Below are positions 25,419-35,448 of a stretch of 43,653 nt of DNA, one piece after another (position 1 is the first letter of the stretch; every line of letters begins with the position of its first letter). The position numbers were made by a program, and so were the translations under genes. The notes below the pieces were generated by a model. It was not told the origin of the DNA. It ran no database searches and saw nothing but the letters and a program-made list of their open reading frames with translations. This DNA comes from Clostridia bacterium. Lineage in GTDB: Bacteria; Bacillota; Clostridia; Oscillospirales; CAG-272. Location of the stretch: the NCBI GenBank assembly GCA_017462605.1, contig JAFTQV010000030.1:1-43653 (forward strand), read 5' to 3'.

Positions 25419-28400
25419 TTATACGTTTGTTATTGAGTTTTTATATGCCAATGCCGATTCGCAATATTTTATCATTCTGGTAACGAGTCCTGCAGCATCC
25501 TGAGCATTGACCTTTGCCCACTCAAGGTAGGAATATACGTTATAGGTATAAGTATTGTCGCGAACTGTATAAACAACGTCACCGTTCATCGCAAATGCAT
25601 ACGTGGAGATCTCAAGGTAATTGCCGTTGCTATCAGCTCCCGCTGATGCAATAACACTCTCGCCACCAACGGTGAACGCAAATTCTTCCGCAGCATAGCC
25701 TTCGGTCATATAAAATCTGAAGGTGGGTGTTGCGCCAAGATAGAGAGTTACCTTATCAAATCCTGAGCCTGCGATGGGCGTTTGAGCCGCCTTTGAGACG
25801 TCGGGAAGATTTACCTCATCGTATCCGACTCCGAGAATAGCATCTATTGAGGAAAGCTTATCGGACGTCTTTCCAAAATAACTGTATGCTGCTCTGATAT
25901 ACGAAAGAAGATCGCGTCCGAGGGTCTTGATCTCATCCGTCTCGCCGCTTTCCGCAAGCCCTGCCGAATAATCGTAGAGAGACTGAGATATTACCGTCTC
26001 ATAATCTACTCCGTCAATGCTTACTTTAATAATTGCTTCGAGATTATCGAGAGCTCGGTACGAAGGATAGCCGATGGCTATTCTGTAATATTCGATGCCA
26101 TCATCAAGAGTCAACTTTTCGAGATCTGCGAGAGCCTTTTCCGCTCCGTTAATACTGATCGATACAAGCTCATTTACATTCGGTATATAAATGTTGTAAA
26201 GAAGCTCAGAGGAAACAAGTATGCTCGTCTTAGGCTTGAAGCTCTTAAGAAGCTTAGGCGTAAGCGTATAAAAGTCGTACTGACTCGTACCCTCGATCTG
26301 CTTAAGTATAAAATCCGAGCCGTTGACGTTAAAGGAGCCGCTCGTAACGCTTTCGCCTCTGTGGCTCTTAATTGTCAGATATTCGCCGTTTGAATTCTTT
26401 ACAAAGCTGATCTCCGAGCCGTTTGTTCTATTCATTCCTTCAACCGTTACCTTACCGCACTCGTAGGAATAGATAATAGTGCTTCCCTGCACCGTTACGC
26501 TTGCGGGTATCGAAACGTTTGAAGCAAATATAACGCGCTTAGCAGACGGAGCGCCGATATCTATCGTGCAATCGTTCACAATAACGTTATTGTTTGCGGT
26601 CTGAAGCGTTACTCCGCTCGACGCCATGGTGTAAAGCATCGGATAATAGGTCTTGGAGCTATCCGCCTCAAAGCTTGGATCAAGTCCAACGTAAAGAGAC
26701 TCGAGATAGACGTAGAAGTTATGAAGGAGCGCCTTATCGGTAATATTCTCATATCCTTCGGGCATTCTGCTTGTAATAGCGGAAAATCTCACGATAGGAT
26801 CCTGACCTGTAAGAATTCTTCCGTTTTTAACCGTAATGACCGTTGTATATCCCGATCCGTACACCTCGCCTCTGATAAAGGCATCGGCACCGCCTCCATT
26901 ACCCATCGTGACGGTATTGCCGCCAAGATCGATAAGAATTGAGCCGTCGAGAGTGCTTATGCTCTGGGCTGCCGAGTTTTGACGGTCCTCGTCAAAATTA
27001 AAGTCGCGGCGAAGAAGTATGACCGATCCGCTTCCTGCCAAGCAAGCCTTCTCGGAAGCTACGGTGGTAAAGAGCGCCGTTCCCGTAACGAATGTCTTAT
27101 CTGCCTTAAAGACTACCCAAGGCATTGCACCGTATTCCTCTTCGATAGTTCCGTATTCGGTTTCAAGATCAAGCTCGGAAACTCTGTAAAGTCCGCATCC
27201 CGTCAAGGAATTCTTGAGGAAGCGAAGATCGGTTACGGAAGGATCGGAAGCATCTGTGAATTTTTCCGAGGTGGGCATTGCATTTGAGCCTATCGAAAGC
27301 GAGGTGTATTCGCCGTCCTCGTTCTTTGCGAATTTAAGCGATGCGGTATCTCCGATCGTATGCTCAAAATTCGTAAATCCAAACTTGGTAAGACTCGCGA
27401 CGGTGATCTTTCCGCCTACCATAACGTTGTTCGGCGCTATTATTTCATAAGACGTGCTGGGGTAGGTCTCAAAGAGATCGATATTTACGTCTGTGTTGGT
27501 GATATTAATATCACAATTGACAACCCTTACGTTTGCATCTACCTTACCCGATTTATTCGAATAAGAGGTCGATATAGCAAAATTGGCAGTTGCCGAAGCG
27601 CTTGCATTTATTGTCAGATCCTCAAGCTCTACGTTAAAGGTCTGGGGGTTAGTATCGTCGCTCTCAAAATATGCAGAGGGAGTTCTGTTCTTAGCTGCAT
27701 CCCCCGTTGCGGTACAAAATCTGACAAGAGCATCCGATCCGGCATCGATAGTGCCGTTTATAAGTCTTACGTTAGTAACGTATCCGTTGGCAAAAGGCTC
27801 GCACTTAAGGAGCGCATCCGCACTGCCCGCATTACCCATAGTAACGGTACGACCGCCAAGGTCAACGGTAAGATCACCGTTAAGGCGTCCGATATAAGTA
27901 ACGCCCGCCTTGTTGCCTGCCGTCTCCATATTATAATCGGTGCGCAGATAGATCACAGCACCGCTTCCCGCAGTTTCGGTAGCAAGGCTCATGACAGAGG
28001 TCGTGAATAAAGTTCCGCCGCCAATGCACTCGTACTTGCCTTCTTCAAGCTTCTTGAATACTACCCAAGGATAGGACTCAAGCGAGGAATAAGCATCGGG
28101 AATATCGCCGTAGGGTGTAAGGAGAGATGTATCCGACTTGATAAGGGAATATACCGTATTATCTCCGCTTGTACCGAGCGATACTATCTCCATAAGACCC
28201 TCTTCACTTGATAAATAGGTCTCATCAGGAAGCGTAGCCGATGCAGGCGCTGTTATTTTAAGATAATCTCCATTTGCATTTTTATTAAAGTAAATGGAGC
28301 TTTCCGTATTGGCAACAAGATTATAGACGTCGAGGTTTGCGGCGTTATCGGTCACGATCTCGCATCCGTAAAGCTTATAGACCGAAGAAATGGTGTTGCC

Positions 28401-31400
28401 GCCGTTTAAGTTACCGACGTTGAAAAGCGTAGTAGCCTTAGAGGCACCGCTGATATCAAATACGCAGTCGGTGAAGGTGATAAGATTATTCGCGGGAGCG
28501 CCGTCCGTATTTCTCACGTAGTTATACGTAACGAGATTTGACGTTGTTGCGCCGCTTGCAAGAGCAAATTTTATATCGCTGAAATTGAAGTCAAAATTCT
28601 TAACGTCACTGACGTCATAGCCCGAAGATGCCCAACCGAGGATCCTCACGGCGCCGAGAGTCGATGCAAGAACGGTTCCGTTATAGGTATTGACGGTTAT
28701 ATCTCCGTTGTTCTTAGCATCAGCATTATAAAGCATTACTCCGTCCAAGGTCACGGTATGACCGCCGAGGTCAACGTATACAGTTCCCTCTCCGTTTGAG
28801 AGATTATTATACTTCTTGCTGAAGGTAAGATCACGCCTTAAGTAAATATACCACTCGTCTCCCGCGGAGTAGGTTGCAAAATAGTTAAGCGCGCCGGATA
28901 TCTGATCGTAGCCCTTGGAGAAATCACCTGTCGAATCAAAAATTACCACGGGATAAAGATCTATATCTCTGTATTCCTTAGCGATAATTCCGTAATCGGT
29001 AGCGTTCGGGTTAACGGAAGGGATGTATTCGGTCATAAATCCCGATGTCGCGCCGGGAAGGAAGTAAACGTACTCGGAATTATACTTTGCTCCGATATCC
29101 TTAAGAAGGAAGGAAGATTCGGAAGAATAAAATCTCGTAATCTCATCTTCCTCATCGGGAACGATATTAATATTTCTGTAATCGCCCGAGAAGGTCTGGC
29201 GCACGAAGCTATCGGTCACAATCTTACCGCCCTTCAATGTATAGCTTACCTCGGGAGAATTAAAGAATCCCGAAAGAACGGTTACCGGATTTTTAGTGAT
29301 ATATGCCGTTTTAACATTGAGAGTACAGTTATTCAGGCTGATATTTATTTTGCTCTCAGCCGCTGAAGATCCGGTATCCAAGAAGAAATCGGATACGCGA
29401 GAATTCTTTGCGGTAAAGATATAAACGTTTTCAAAAACCACGTTGAATACCTTTCCGCTGCCCGCAACGGTGCCGGATGCCTTAAGCACAGAGACGTCTT
29501 CTGCCGAAACAGATCCGTTTTTGAAGGTAACGGTGCTTGAATGCGTATTCGAGGCAGCATAAGCATTGAATAACGGTATGTCATCTACAAGCGATATTCT
29601 GTATCCGTTCATATCCAACGTTACGTTCTCTGCCATATCGGTGACAAGATTCTTATCGGAATCCATAACGCGATAATTGCTCTTCATCGTAATAACATCG
29701 CCGCTCTTTGCATTGGTGAGAGCCTCGACAAGAGTACCGTAAACGGTCTCGCCTATGCAGAATGGATAAATATCCTCGCGGTATTTATAGAGCATCTCGG
29801 GGTTCTGATAGCCAACAAGGCAGCCTGCGTCTGACGCAAGCTCGATATCGGTAACGATCTCGGTAACGGTCAGCGCCTTGATATAAGCGGGCGATTCATC
29901 AGCGCCGTTCGGCTGAAGGGTGACCGTGAGCTTTTTGACCTGCTCGCCGATATCGCCAAAATCGGTTTCGTATACAGTATAATCAAACGAGAGATCCTTC
30001 CACTGATCCTTTGCGGTGTAGAAATTATATATGCTTCCGTCCACGTCTATCGTTTTTTCATCAAGGCTGGTGGCGCTATTCAGCCTTATATTTATCAGTC
30101 TTTCCGTAGTATCGTAAATCGATAAGGTAATACGGAATTTTCTGCCAAGATCCGCTTCGGTAAGCTTGGATGAGCTTATGAGAGTATTGTTGGTAAAGAG
30201 TGTTACGGGATACTGATAGAAGGTGTGATCCTGCTTCTGATACGTCTTATCCAAGCCGACGATAACCTTAAGAGCCGCAGTGGAATCTGAATCGGGCGCG
30301 GTATCTACGGTTGCGGTGATATAGCTACCCTTCTTTACGGTGGAATCACCGACAACGTAGCTGTAATTATCAAGAACTCCGCTTTGTTTTCTACTCCTGA
30401 GAAGAAGAGTTATATCATCACCTACCGAGCAGTTATTTGCAGAGTATTCGGTTATATCGATTTCATAATATCCGCTTCCTCTGAGGTTGACTGAGCCGAT
30501 AAGTTCTCCTATCAAAGAGGAATCGGGAGCTGATGCGGAAAACTCGCTTACCGCATAAAGATCCGCAACGTTTGCCGCATCGTTGGAAACGTGAAATCTG
30601 AACGAAAGATCGCTGACCGCCTCAAGATCGGGATTTTTAAACACAAAATACGTGCCGCGCTCGCCGGGATAAGCGGTTACATCCGACTGCATTTCAGCCT
30701 TCGTCATATACTTTGCGATATAAGACTCGGTCATTGCGACACCGTTATCTGCGGAAAAGCCCGCGGGAACAGTCAGGGTATACTCCGTTCCGCCCTTCAG
30801 CATATTGGGTGTGAAGCACCATTCGGTCCTGCCGTACGAGGACTCCCAAGTGCCGAGAACGGTATTTCCGCTCTTATCCTTGAAAGTTATCTTGGAAAGC
30901 TCGCTTTCTTTTACAGGACCTGTAAACTTGATTGAGAACTTGCTATCTGTCTCAAGCTCCGGTGTTGATGCAAGGGGAGTGGTATAAAGAACCTTTACCG
31001 CATCATCCTTGAGGTAATACCCCATAAAATCGAAGAATGCGTCATAAGTATCAATTCCCGTAACCTGATCGGGACCGAAGGTATACATATGACCGACATC
31101 CGCAATAAAGTAGATCGATGGAATATCGAGGGTTTTAAAGAGAACGGATCTGTCGTTAGACGATGCGTAAGCCGAATTGAATACGTCCTGGAAGTTCATA
31201 GACGCGACCATTGGCGCATGCCCCGGAACCATATCCTCTACCATAGGACCGCAGCACGCGTAAAGGAAATGCGCATTTCCGAGTATTTCCTTACCGTTAT
31301 AAGTAAGCCACGGCTGACGCTCGCCCGGATCTATGGTAATTCCGTTTTTAGTAGTGCTTTTAGTGAGGCAATTCTCTTCTCCGACCTGGTATCTGGTCTC

Positions 31401-32774
31401 GCCGCTATGACCGGGAAACTCACGGCGCGATATGTAATTATTGATCCTTGTATCAATAAGCTCCTCGAGCTGATCTGTGGTCAGGGACGTATCGGTCGAG
31501 GTATAATTCTTAAGCTCGGGATTGCCGAGGAAGGTTATCCATGAGCCCTTGGAGTTGCCGTAAACTCCTATAGATTCGGTATCAAAGCAATAGGTGTCAT
31601 GTTCAGAAAGCGAAAGATACTTAAGATAACGCATAGCTGCGGTATTTATTCTCTTATCGTTGTAAAGCTGAAGGGCGTAGTTCATCTGGTCGCCCGTGTA
31701 TCCGCCGCTCGCCTGTATCCTGCCGTCATAATAACCGTAATACTCGTTTCTGCACATCGGGAACCAAAGATAGTCGTATATTACACCTGCATATCCGTTG
31801 AATAAGCCGCCGTTTACAATAGGTCTTTTATCCGCGCTTGTTACAGCAAGAGTGATATGACCAGAGGAGTTGCAGTTAACAAAGAGAGGAACATCATCAA
31901 TAGGCTTTTCCGCGGTCTGAGTAGGATATACTATATGCATTCCGAGAGAAAGCTCGAGAGGCTCGCCTTCGGGTCCTACGCAGTCGTAAACAGATTCAGC
32001 TTTGGTATATTTTAGCTTGGTGTAAGTACCCTTACCCGCTTCGGTCTCAGCAGTACCGTTTGCGTCCATATACCAAACGGGAGAAGTACCCTCAAAGCAA
32101 TTCTGAGTTGCTTTTCTGCCGTTATCGCCTACCCAGGGAATTATTCTTTCGCCGTTGGTCTTGCGAAGGTCGGTATTCCAGTTTTCCACTATCTCCTCAA
32201 GCGAGCCTTCTGCTCCGTGCTTATCGGTCTCCCAGAAGGTCATATAAGGCGAAACGTCATATCCCGCCGGGACGACGTGATTGTCATAAAACGATCCCGC
32301 AGGTATTTTAGTTGTATCGCTGAAATATTTGCCAGTGTAAATATCCTCACGGTTGATCTGAATGGACCAGTCAATATTGGGAGACTTGGCATCAGATGCG
32401 TTGAGGTAATCGAGCACCGCTACAACGTAACCGCGGCTAAGCATTCCTTTGATGATATCAACGTCAGACTTAGTGCCGATCCTTTCGGTATTCGTATTTA
32501 CAACGTAGATCACAAGCTGCGTTTTTCTGTAATCGGGCACAGCGGCTCCGTGAGAGCTGTAATCATAATAGGCGGTTATATTCGGAGCGCGCAGTACGTA
32601 ATCATCCGATTTGACCTTAACGGTATCGCCCACCCTATATGATGATAAATTTTCTTCTATCGCTATCATAGCATCTGTTTTTTCTTCAGCGCCTGCCATA
32701 AGGGCGAAAGCTGCGCTGATGCATACGGATAGAGCGAGAAGAATTAGGATAATGGCTCTTGATCTTTTCTTCAT
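25419..32774 (-). CDS. Giant secreted protein: alpha/beta-hydrolase, Ig-like and beta-helix-like repeats
   Basis: 2451 residues from ATG 32774 (AAGGA ribosome binding site; the upstream TTG is not used). It has a signal peptide (MKKRSRAIILILLALSVCISAAFALMAGA). Residues about 50-600 form an alpha/beta-hydrolase region with nucleophile elbow GNSKG (Ser408) and a late His (about 562, DVGHMYTF), suggesting an esterase or peptidase. At about 600-690 there is a SbsA/Big_5-like Ig domain, then a jelly-roll, DNRLRE-like region. Four repeats of about 300 residues follow (around 1050, 1330, 1635 and 1946), each with a WV(V)F entry, LRRD or LRTD strand and a DLGG.TVTMGN beta-helix core. A C-terminal region of about 280 residues ends in a helix. 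No LPXTG, SLH or other wall anchor is visible. Likely a surface or secreted glycan-acting protein; substrate unknown. Confidence 0.85.
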   Translation of the reverse strand: MKKRSRAIILILLALSVCISAAFALMAGAEEKTDAMIAIEENLSSYRVGDTVKVKSDDYVLRAPNITAYYDYSSHGAAVPDYRKTQLVIYVVNTNTERIGTKSDVDIIKGMLSRGYVVAVLDYLNASDAKSPNIDWSIQINREDIYTGKYFSDTTKIPAGSFYDNHVVPAGYDVSPYMTFWETDKHGAEGSLEEIVENWNTDLRKTNGERIIPWVGDNGRKATQNCFEGTSPVWYMDANGTAETEAGKGTYTKLKYTKAESVYDCVGPEGEPLELSLGMHIVYPTQTAEKPIDDVPLFVNCNSSGHITLAVTSADKRPIVNGGLFNGYAGVIYDYLWFPMCRNEYYGYYDGRIQASGGYTGDQMNYALQLYNDKRINTAAMRYLKYLSLSEHDTYCFDTESIGVYGNSKGSWITFLGNPELKNYTSTDTSLTTDQLEELIDTRINNYISRREFPGHSGETRYQVGEENCLTKSTTKNGITIDPGERQPWLTYNGKEILGNAHFLYACCGPMVEDMVPGHAPMVASMNFQDVFNSAYASSNDRSVLFKTLDIPSIYFIADVGHMYTFGPDQVTGIDTYDAFFDFMGYYLKDDAVKVLYTTPLASTPELETDSKFSIKFTGPVKESELSKITFKDKSGNTVLGTWESSYGRTEWCFTPNMLKGGTEYTLTVPAGFSADNGVAMTESYIAKYMTKAEMQSDVTAYPGERGTYFVFKNPDLEAVSDLSFRFHVSNDAANVADLYAVSEFSASAPDSSLIGELIGSVNLRGSGYYEIDITEYSANNCSVGDDITLLLRSRKQSGVLDNYSYVVGDSTVKKGSYITATVDTAPDSDSTAALKVIVGLDKTYQKQDHTFYQYPVTLFTNNTLISSSKLTEADLGRKFRITLSIYDTTERLINIRLNSATSLDEKTIDVDGSIYNFYTAKDQWKDLSFDYTVYETDFGDIGEQVKKLTVTLQPNGADESPAYIKALTVTEIVTDIELASDAGCLVGYQNPEMLYKYREDIYPFCIGETVYGTLVEALTNAKSGDVITMKSNYRVMDSDKNLVTDMAENVTLDMNGYRISLVDDIPLFNAYAASNTHSSTVTFKNGSVSAEDVSVLKASGTVAGSGKVFNVVFENVYIFTAKNSRVSDFFLDTGSSAAESKINISLNNCTLNVKTAYITKNPVTVLSGFFNSPEVSYTLKGGKIVTDSFVRQTFSGDYRNINIVPDEEDEITRFYSSESSFLLKDIGAKYNSEYVYFLPGATSGFMTEYIPSVNPNATDYGIIAKEYRDIDLYPVVIFDSTGDFSKGYDQISGALNYFATYSAGDEWYIYLRRDLTFSKKYNNLSNGEGTVYVDLGGHTVTLDGVMLYNADAKNNGDITVNTYNGTVLASTLGAVRILGWASSGYDVSDVKNFDFNFSDIKFALASGATTSNLVTYNYVRNTDGAPANNLITFTDCVFDISGASKATTLFNVGNLNGGNTISSVYKLYGCEIVTDNAANLDVYNLVANTESSIYFNKNANGDYLKITAPASATLPDETYLSSEEGLMEIVSLGTSGDNTVYSLIKSDTSLLTPYGDIPDAYSSLESYPWVVFKKLEEGKYECIGGGTLFTTSVMSLATETAGSGAVIYLRTDYNMETAGNKAGVTYIGRLNGDLTVDLGGRTVTMGNAGSADALLKCEPFANGYVTNVRLINGTIDAGSDALVRFCTATGDAAKNRTPSAYFESDDTNPQTFNVELEDLTINASASATANFAISTSYSNKSGKVDANVRVVNCDINITNTDVNIDLFETYPSTSYEIIAPNNVMVGGKITVASLTKFGFTNFEHTIGDTASLKFAKNEDGEYTSLSIGSNAMPTSEKFTDASDPSVTDLRFLKNSLTGCGLYRVSELDLETEYGTIEEEYGAMPWVVFKADKTFVTGTALFTTVASEKACLAGSGSVILLRRDFNFDEDRQNSAAQSISTLDGSILIDLGGNTVTMGNGGGADAFIRGEVYGSGYTTVITVKNGRILTGQDPIVRFSAITSRMPEGYENITDKALLHNFYVYLESLYVGLDPSFEADSSKTYYPMLYTMASSGVTLQTANNNVIVNDCTIDIGAPSAKRVIFASNVSIPASVTVQGSTIIYSYECGKVTVEGMNRTNGSEISFVKNSNGEYLTIKSHRGESVTSGSFNVNGSDFILKQIEGTSQYDFYTLTPKLLKSFKPKTSILVSSELLYNIYIPNVNELVSISINGAEKALADLEKLTLDDGIEYYRIAIGYPSYRALDNLEAIIKVSIDGVDYETVISQSLYDYSAGLAESGETDEIKTLGRDLLSYIRAAYSYFGKTSDKLSSIDAILGVGYDEVNLPDVSKAAQTPIAGSGFDKVTLYLGATPTFRFYMTEGYAAEEFAFTVGGESVIASAGADSNGNYLEISTYAFAMNGDVVYTVRDNTYTYNVYSYLEWAKVNAQDAAGLVTRMIKYCESALAYKNSITNV
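26850..29700 (-). repeat. Four coding repeats of about 300 codons in the giant gene
   Basis: The core DLGG-x-TVT motif recurs near 26911-26935, 27841-27870 and 28761-28785, with a diverged form (LDMNGYRISL) near 29600-29625. Spacing is about 930 bases. The two copies nearest the C-terminus (1635 and 1946 in protein numbering) are the most alike, both with TVTMGN-x-G-x-ADA. Boundaries are approximate. Confidence 0.65.
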
Positions 32775-32828
32775 TGATACATTTCCTTTCAAAAATCTTT
32801 TTACACTTCTATTTTAACATTATTTGTA

Positions 32829-32858
32829 TTGACAATGTATAACAGTCCGTGATATAAT
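32829..32858 (+). promoter_or_regulatory. Promoter for the second AraC gene
   Basis: TTGACA (32829-32834), 18-base spacer, TATAAT (32853-32858), 34 bases before the ATG. On the opposite strand the giant gene has only a weak -10 and no clear -35, which fits activator dependence. Confidence 0.8.
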
Positions 32859-32894
32859 AACTAACAAAAAGTTAGGTTATTGAGGTTAGGTTAT
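32856..32894. promoter_or_regulatory. Possible operator: repeated TTAGGTTAT units
   Basis: GTTAGGTTAT occurs twice as a direct repeat (32871-32880 and 32885-32894, 14 bases apart), with a near-inverted copy (ATAACTAAC) overlapping the -10. The units cover the transcription start to the ATG, so a bound protein would block initiation or elongation: possible autoregulation by the AraC protein. Confidence 0.45.
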
Positions 32895-33693
32895 GATAAT
32901 ATTTGAAAGAGAGTTCGGCAACTCGGAGGTTTTCCGAGGTTCTGTAAAAAATCAAGTTTACGACGTCAATCTCCATATTCATCAATTCTGCGAGATCATA
33001 TACGTTTTCAGCGGCGCGCTTGATCTCTGCGTTGACGGAGAGCATTATAAGCTTTCCGAAGGCGAGATATCTGTTATAACGCCGTTTCAGATGCATGAAA
33101 TACATAGCATTGGTAAAGCGCGCTTCTGGATGTGCGTTTTTTCTGCAAACTGCGTTCCAGATCACAACTTGGAGATCGACTTTTTCCGAGCCGGAGAAAC
33201 GCCGTTGTTTTCTGCGTCAGAGCTTCTTCGGTCGCAGATAAATGCGCTGATAAAAAAGCTGAAGCATCCTATTAAAATAACAGAGGGTGTTGTGCCGAGA
33301 GCGATAAAGAGCGTTTTATATTCCGCTTTTTGTGAATTTTGCGAGACGGTAGAAAAGGAAGGTAAAAAAAAGAAGAGAGACGTTTTATCCGCGATTTTTC
33401 TATACGTCAACGAGCATTATCTCGAAAGGATCACGTTGATCTCGGTGGGAAAAGCGCTCGGCTATAACCCCAAATACCTTTCTCAATGCTTAAGCTCTAT
33501 CCCCGATATGAGCTTTACGATACTGCTTAATTCACTTCGGATCGACAGAGCGAAAAATCTATTGCTCGGAACTAACTATACCGTTGAAAAGATAGCGTTC
33601 GAATGCGGCTTTGAAAACGAGCAAAGCTTTTACAGAACCTTCTCGAGAATAGTGGGTGCAACTCCCGGAAAATACAGATCAAGTCTGAGATGA
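32893..33693 (+). CDS. AraC-family transcriptional regulator
   Basis: 266 residues. The N-terminal cupin domain (VNLHIHQFCEIIYVFSGALDLCVDG, EGEISVITPFQMHEI) is followed by two C-terminal helix-turn-helix motifs (RITLISVGKALGYNPKYLSQCLS and YTVEKIAFECGFENEQSFYRTFSRIVGATPGKYR). GAGG at 32882-32885 precedes the ATG. It is divergent from the giant secreted protein and most likely controls it, perhaps together with the sugar operon. The ligand is unknown. Confidence 0.92.
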   Translation: MIIFEREFGNSEVFRGSVKNQVYDVNLHIHQFCEIIYVFSGALDLCVDGEHYKLSEGEISVITPFQMHEIHSIGKARFWMCVFSANCVPDHNLEIDFFRAGETPLFSASELLRSQINALIKKLKHPIKITEGVVPRAIKSVLYSAFCEFCETVEKEGKKKKRDVLSAIFLYVNEHYLERITLISVGKALGYNPKYLSQCLSSIPDMSFTILLNSLRIDRAKNLLLGTNYTVEKIAFECGFENEQSFYRTFSRIVGATPGKYRSSLR

Positions 33694-33694
33694 T

Positions 33695-33774
33695 AAAAAG
33701 CCGAAAGCATAACGGAAAGTAAGGTAAATGCAATTCTGCTCTACCCCGTTTTACCGCCAAGCTTTCGGCTTTTA
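33695..33774. terminator. Bidirectional terminator with long structured loop
   Basis: AAAAAGCCGAAAGC (33695-33708) pairs with GCTTTCGGCTTTTA (33761-33774) around a 52-base loop containing an inner GGTAAA / TTTACC pairing. It serves the convergent AraC (plus) and membrane-protein (minus) transcripts; the loop is unusually long. Confidence 0.7.
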
Positions 33775-33775
33775 T

Positions 33776-34258
33776 TTAATCATTATCATACGACTCGCGC
33801 TCTTCTATCCTTCTTACTGCGCGCTTCATATATCTTTCGATAATTCCCTGCTTTCCGAATTCATCCTTATACATAAAAATATCGAAAACGATAAGACATA
33901 TCGGAACAACGTTGAAGCTTCCGTTTACAATACATGCTATCACAAAAAAGGCGAACATAGCAAAAAATATCAAATGAAAGATCGGAGCTGTTAGTATCAC
34001 TCCCGATATTTCGGTTCTGCCATTGCGCTCTTTAATACTGCCGCGAAATGAAGTTCCTTCCAAAAAAGCATTATCCTTAGTCGCTCTGCCAACGTATTCG
34101 CATCTTAATTTTAGTTTCCCGTCCTTTTCCGTAACGTGAATAAAAGGCGTTCCCTTCTTTTCGTCAAAACGAACGTTCTTATTTGTCGCATCGTTATCCT
34201 TCAGCATTGAAAGGACCTCATTCTTGGGGGAGGTTGAGTAAATTTTTATTATTTTCAT
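33776..34258 (-). CDS. Hypothetical membrane protein, two helices
   Basis: About 160 residues from ATG 34258. A charged N-terminal part of about 90 residues (MKIIKIYSTSPKNEVLSMLK, then KKGTPFIHVTEKDGKLKLRCEYVGRATKDN) precedes two hydrophobic segments (ILTAPIFHLIFFAMFAFFVIACIV and FNVVPICLIVFDIFMYK) and a basic tail. The ATG follows the TGA of the serine hydrolase with one base between, so the two are translationally coupled. No family recognised. Confidence 0.75.
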   Translation of the reverse strand: MKIIKIYSTSPKNEVLSMLKDNDATNKNVRFDEKKGTPFIHVTEKDGKLKLRCEYVGRATKDNAFLEGTSFRGSIKERNGRTEISGVILTAPIFHLIFFAMFAFFVIACIVNGSFNVVPICLIVFDIFMYKDEFGKQGIIERYMKRAVRRIEERESYDND

Positions 34259-34259
34259 A

Positions 34260-35411
34260 TCAATAATCCATGCATGCACAAATAATATTTCTGAGTCTCG
34301 GAATGACCGTGCCGTGGAATGATCCCATATGCTCGGCATGGAAGACCGATATTTTGCTTTCGGGGGAGCTTGATATGTAGGAAAGTCTTGCTCCGTCCCA
34401 GCCGAATTCGCCTTTAGCTGCAAGATTACCGCTTCTTTCCGGGTACATATTGGTTCTTACGCCAAATCCGTAACCGTAGCCGACGCACTGCGATGTTCTT
34501 CTGTTGAACGTATTAAAACCTTTTTCGCTAAGAATATTGGTGCGCATAAGGTTGGTAGCTGCCTCGGAAAGTATACGGTTGCCGCTCTTGCCGAGTCCGA
34601 GATGCGTCAGAGCATCGGCAAGCAATATCTGATCGTCCACCGTTGAATAAAGTCCTGCTCCGCCGCTCTCATATTCCGTGCCAAAGCGGAATGGGTTTTC
34701 ATACTTGCCCATAACCTCTCTTGTGCGTGTAGAGGAATTATATTTGTACTGAACCGCAAGACGGTCAGCCTTCGTCTCGTCAAGAGTAAACGATGTATCC
34801 TTCATTCCGAGCGGATCGAAGATATTCTCCTTCATATACTCTGAAAGCTTCATACCCGATACCAGCTCAACAAGTCCGCCGATGACGTCAAGAGAAAGAC
34901 TGTAGGTATAATCCTCGCCCGGATCGAAAATAAATGGATCCTCAGCAAGCGCTCTTACTATATCAAGAGTCGGGCATCTTCCGCCGGTCTTTTCAAAAAC
35001 CTTCTTGATTCCCGGTCTTCCGAGATTATAATCAAGACCCGATGACATAGAAAGAAGATGCTTTATAAGAAGCGGATTTTTCGCAGGTCTGATCTCCTCT
35101 GTGCCATCCTCTCTCTTTACCTTTACCTGAATGTTTTTAAACTCGGGAAAATATGCCGAGACGGGATCGGTAATCATTATCTCGCCTCTTTCGATCAGCT
35201 GAGTCGCGGCAACACAGGTCGATACCTTGGTTATAGAATACATATGATAGATCGCATCGGGACGGACGGGAGTTTTAAGCTCTACGTCATTATATCCACT
35301 CTGATAACGGAAGACCTCTTCTCTTCCGCGATATACAACAGTGTCCGATCCGGGAATACCAAGCATCGGAAGACATGTATCAAGAAAATTCTTAAGCGGT
35401 TCAAAATTCAT
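34260..35411 (-). CDS. Serine hydrolase of the beta-lactamase/DD-peptidase fold
   Basis: 383 residues without a signal peptide. The catalytic SxxK motif is S59-I-T-K62; a YSL motif (YTYSLSLDVIGGLVELVSG) stands where the family has YxN, and IFDPLGMKDTSF and GWDGARLSY are typical of class C-like esterases/peptidases (EstB-type). The cytoplasmic location and the neighbours argue for an esterase acting on small molecules, or for an uncharacterised enzyme, rather than antibiotic resistance. It is 37 bases downstream of mutS2 on the same strand. Confidence 0.85.
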   Translation of the reverse strand: MNFEPLKNFLDTCLPMLGIPGSDTVVYRGREEVFRYQSGYNDVELKTPVRPDAIYHMYSITKVSTCVAATQLIERGEIMITDPVSAYFPEFKNIQVKVKREDGTEEIRPAKNPLLIKHLLSMSSGLDYNLGRPGIKKVFEKTGGRCPTLDIVRALAEDPFIFDPGEDYTYSLSLDVIGGLVELVSGMKLSEYMKENIFDPLGMKDTSFTLDETKADRLAVQYKYNSSTRTREVMGKYENPFRFGTEYESGGAGLYSTVDDQILLADALTHLGLGKSGNRILSEAATNLMRTNILSEKGFNTFNRRTSQCVGYGYGFGVRTNMYPERSGNLAAKGEFGWDGARLSYISSSPESKISVFHAEHMGSFHGTVIPRLRNIICACMDY

Positions 35412-35448
35412 TTCAAGTATTTCTCCTTTAAAAACCTACATTTGACAA

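Noticed and set aside
34260..35411. Antibiotic-resistance beta-lactamase
   Set aside because: There is no signal peptide and the motif pattern fits esterase-type serine hydrolases; resistance cannot be claimed.
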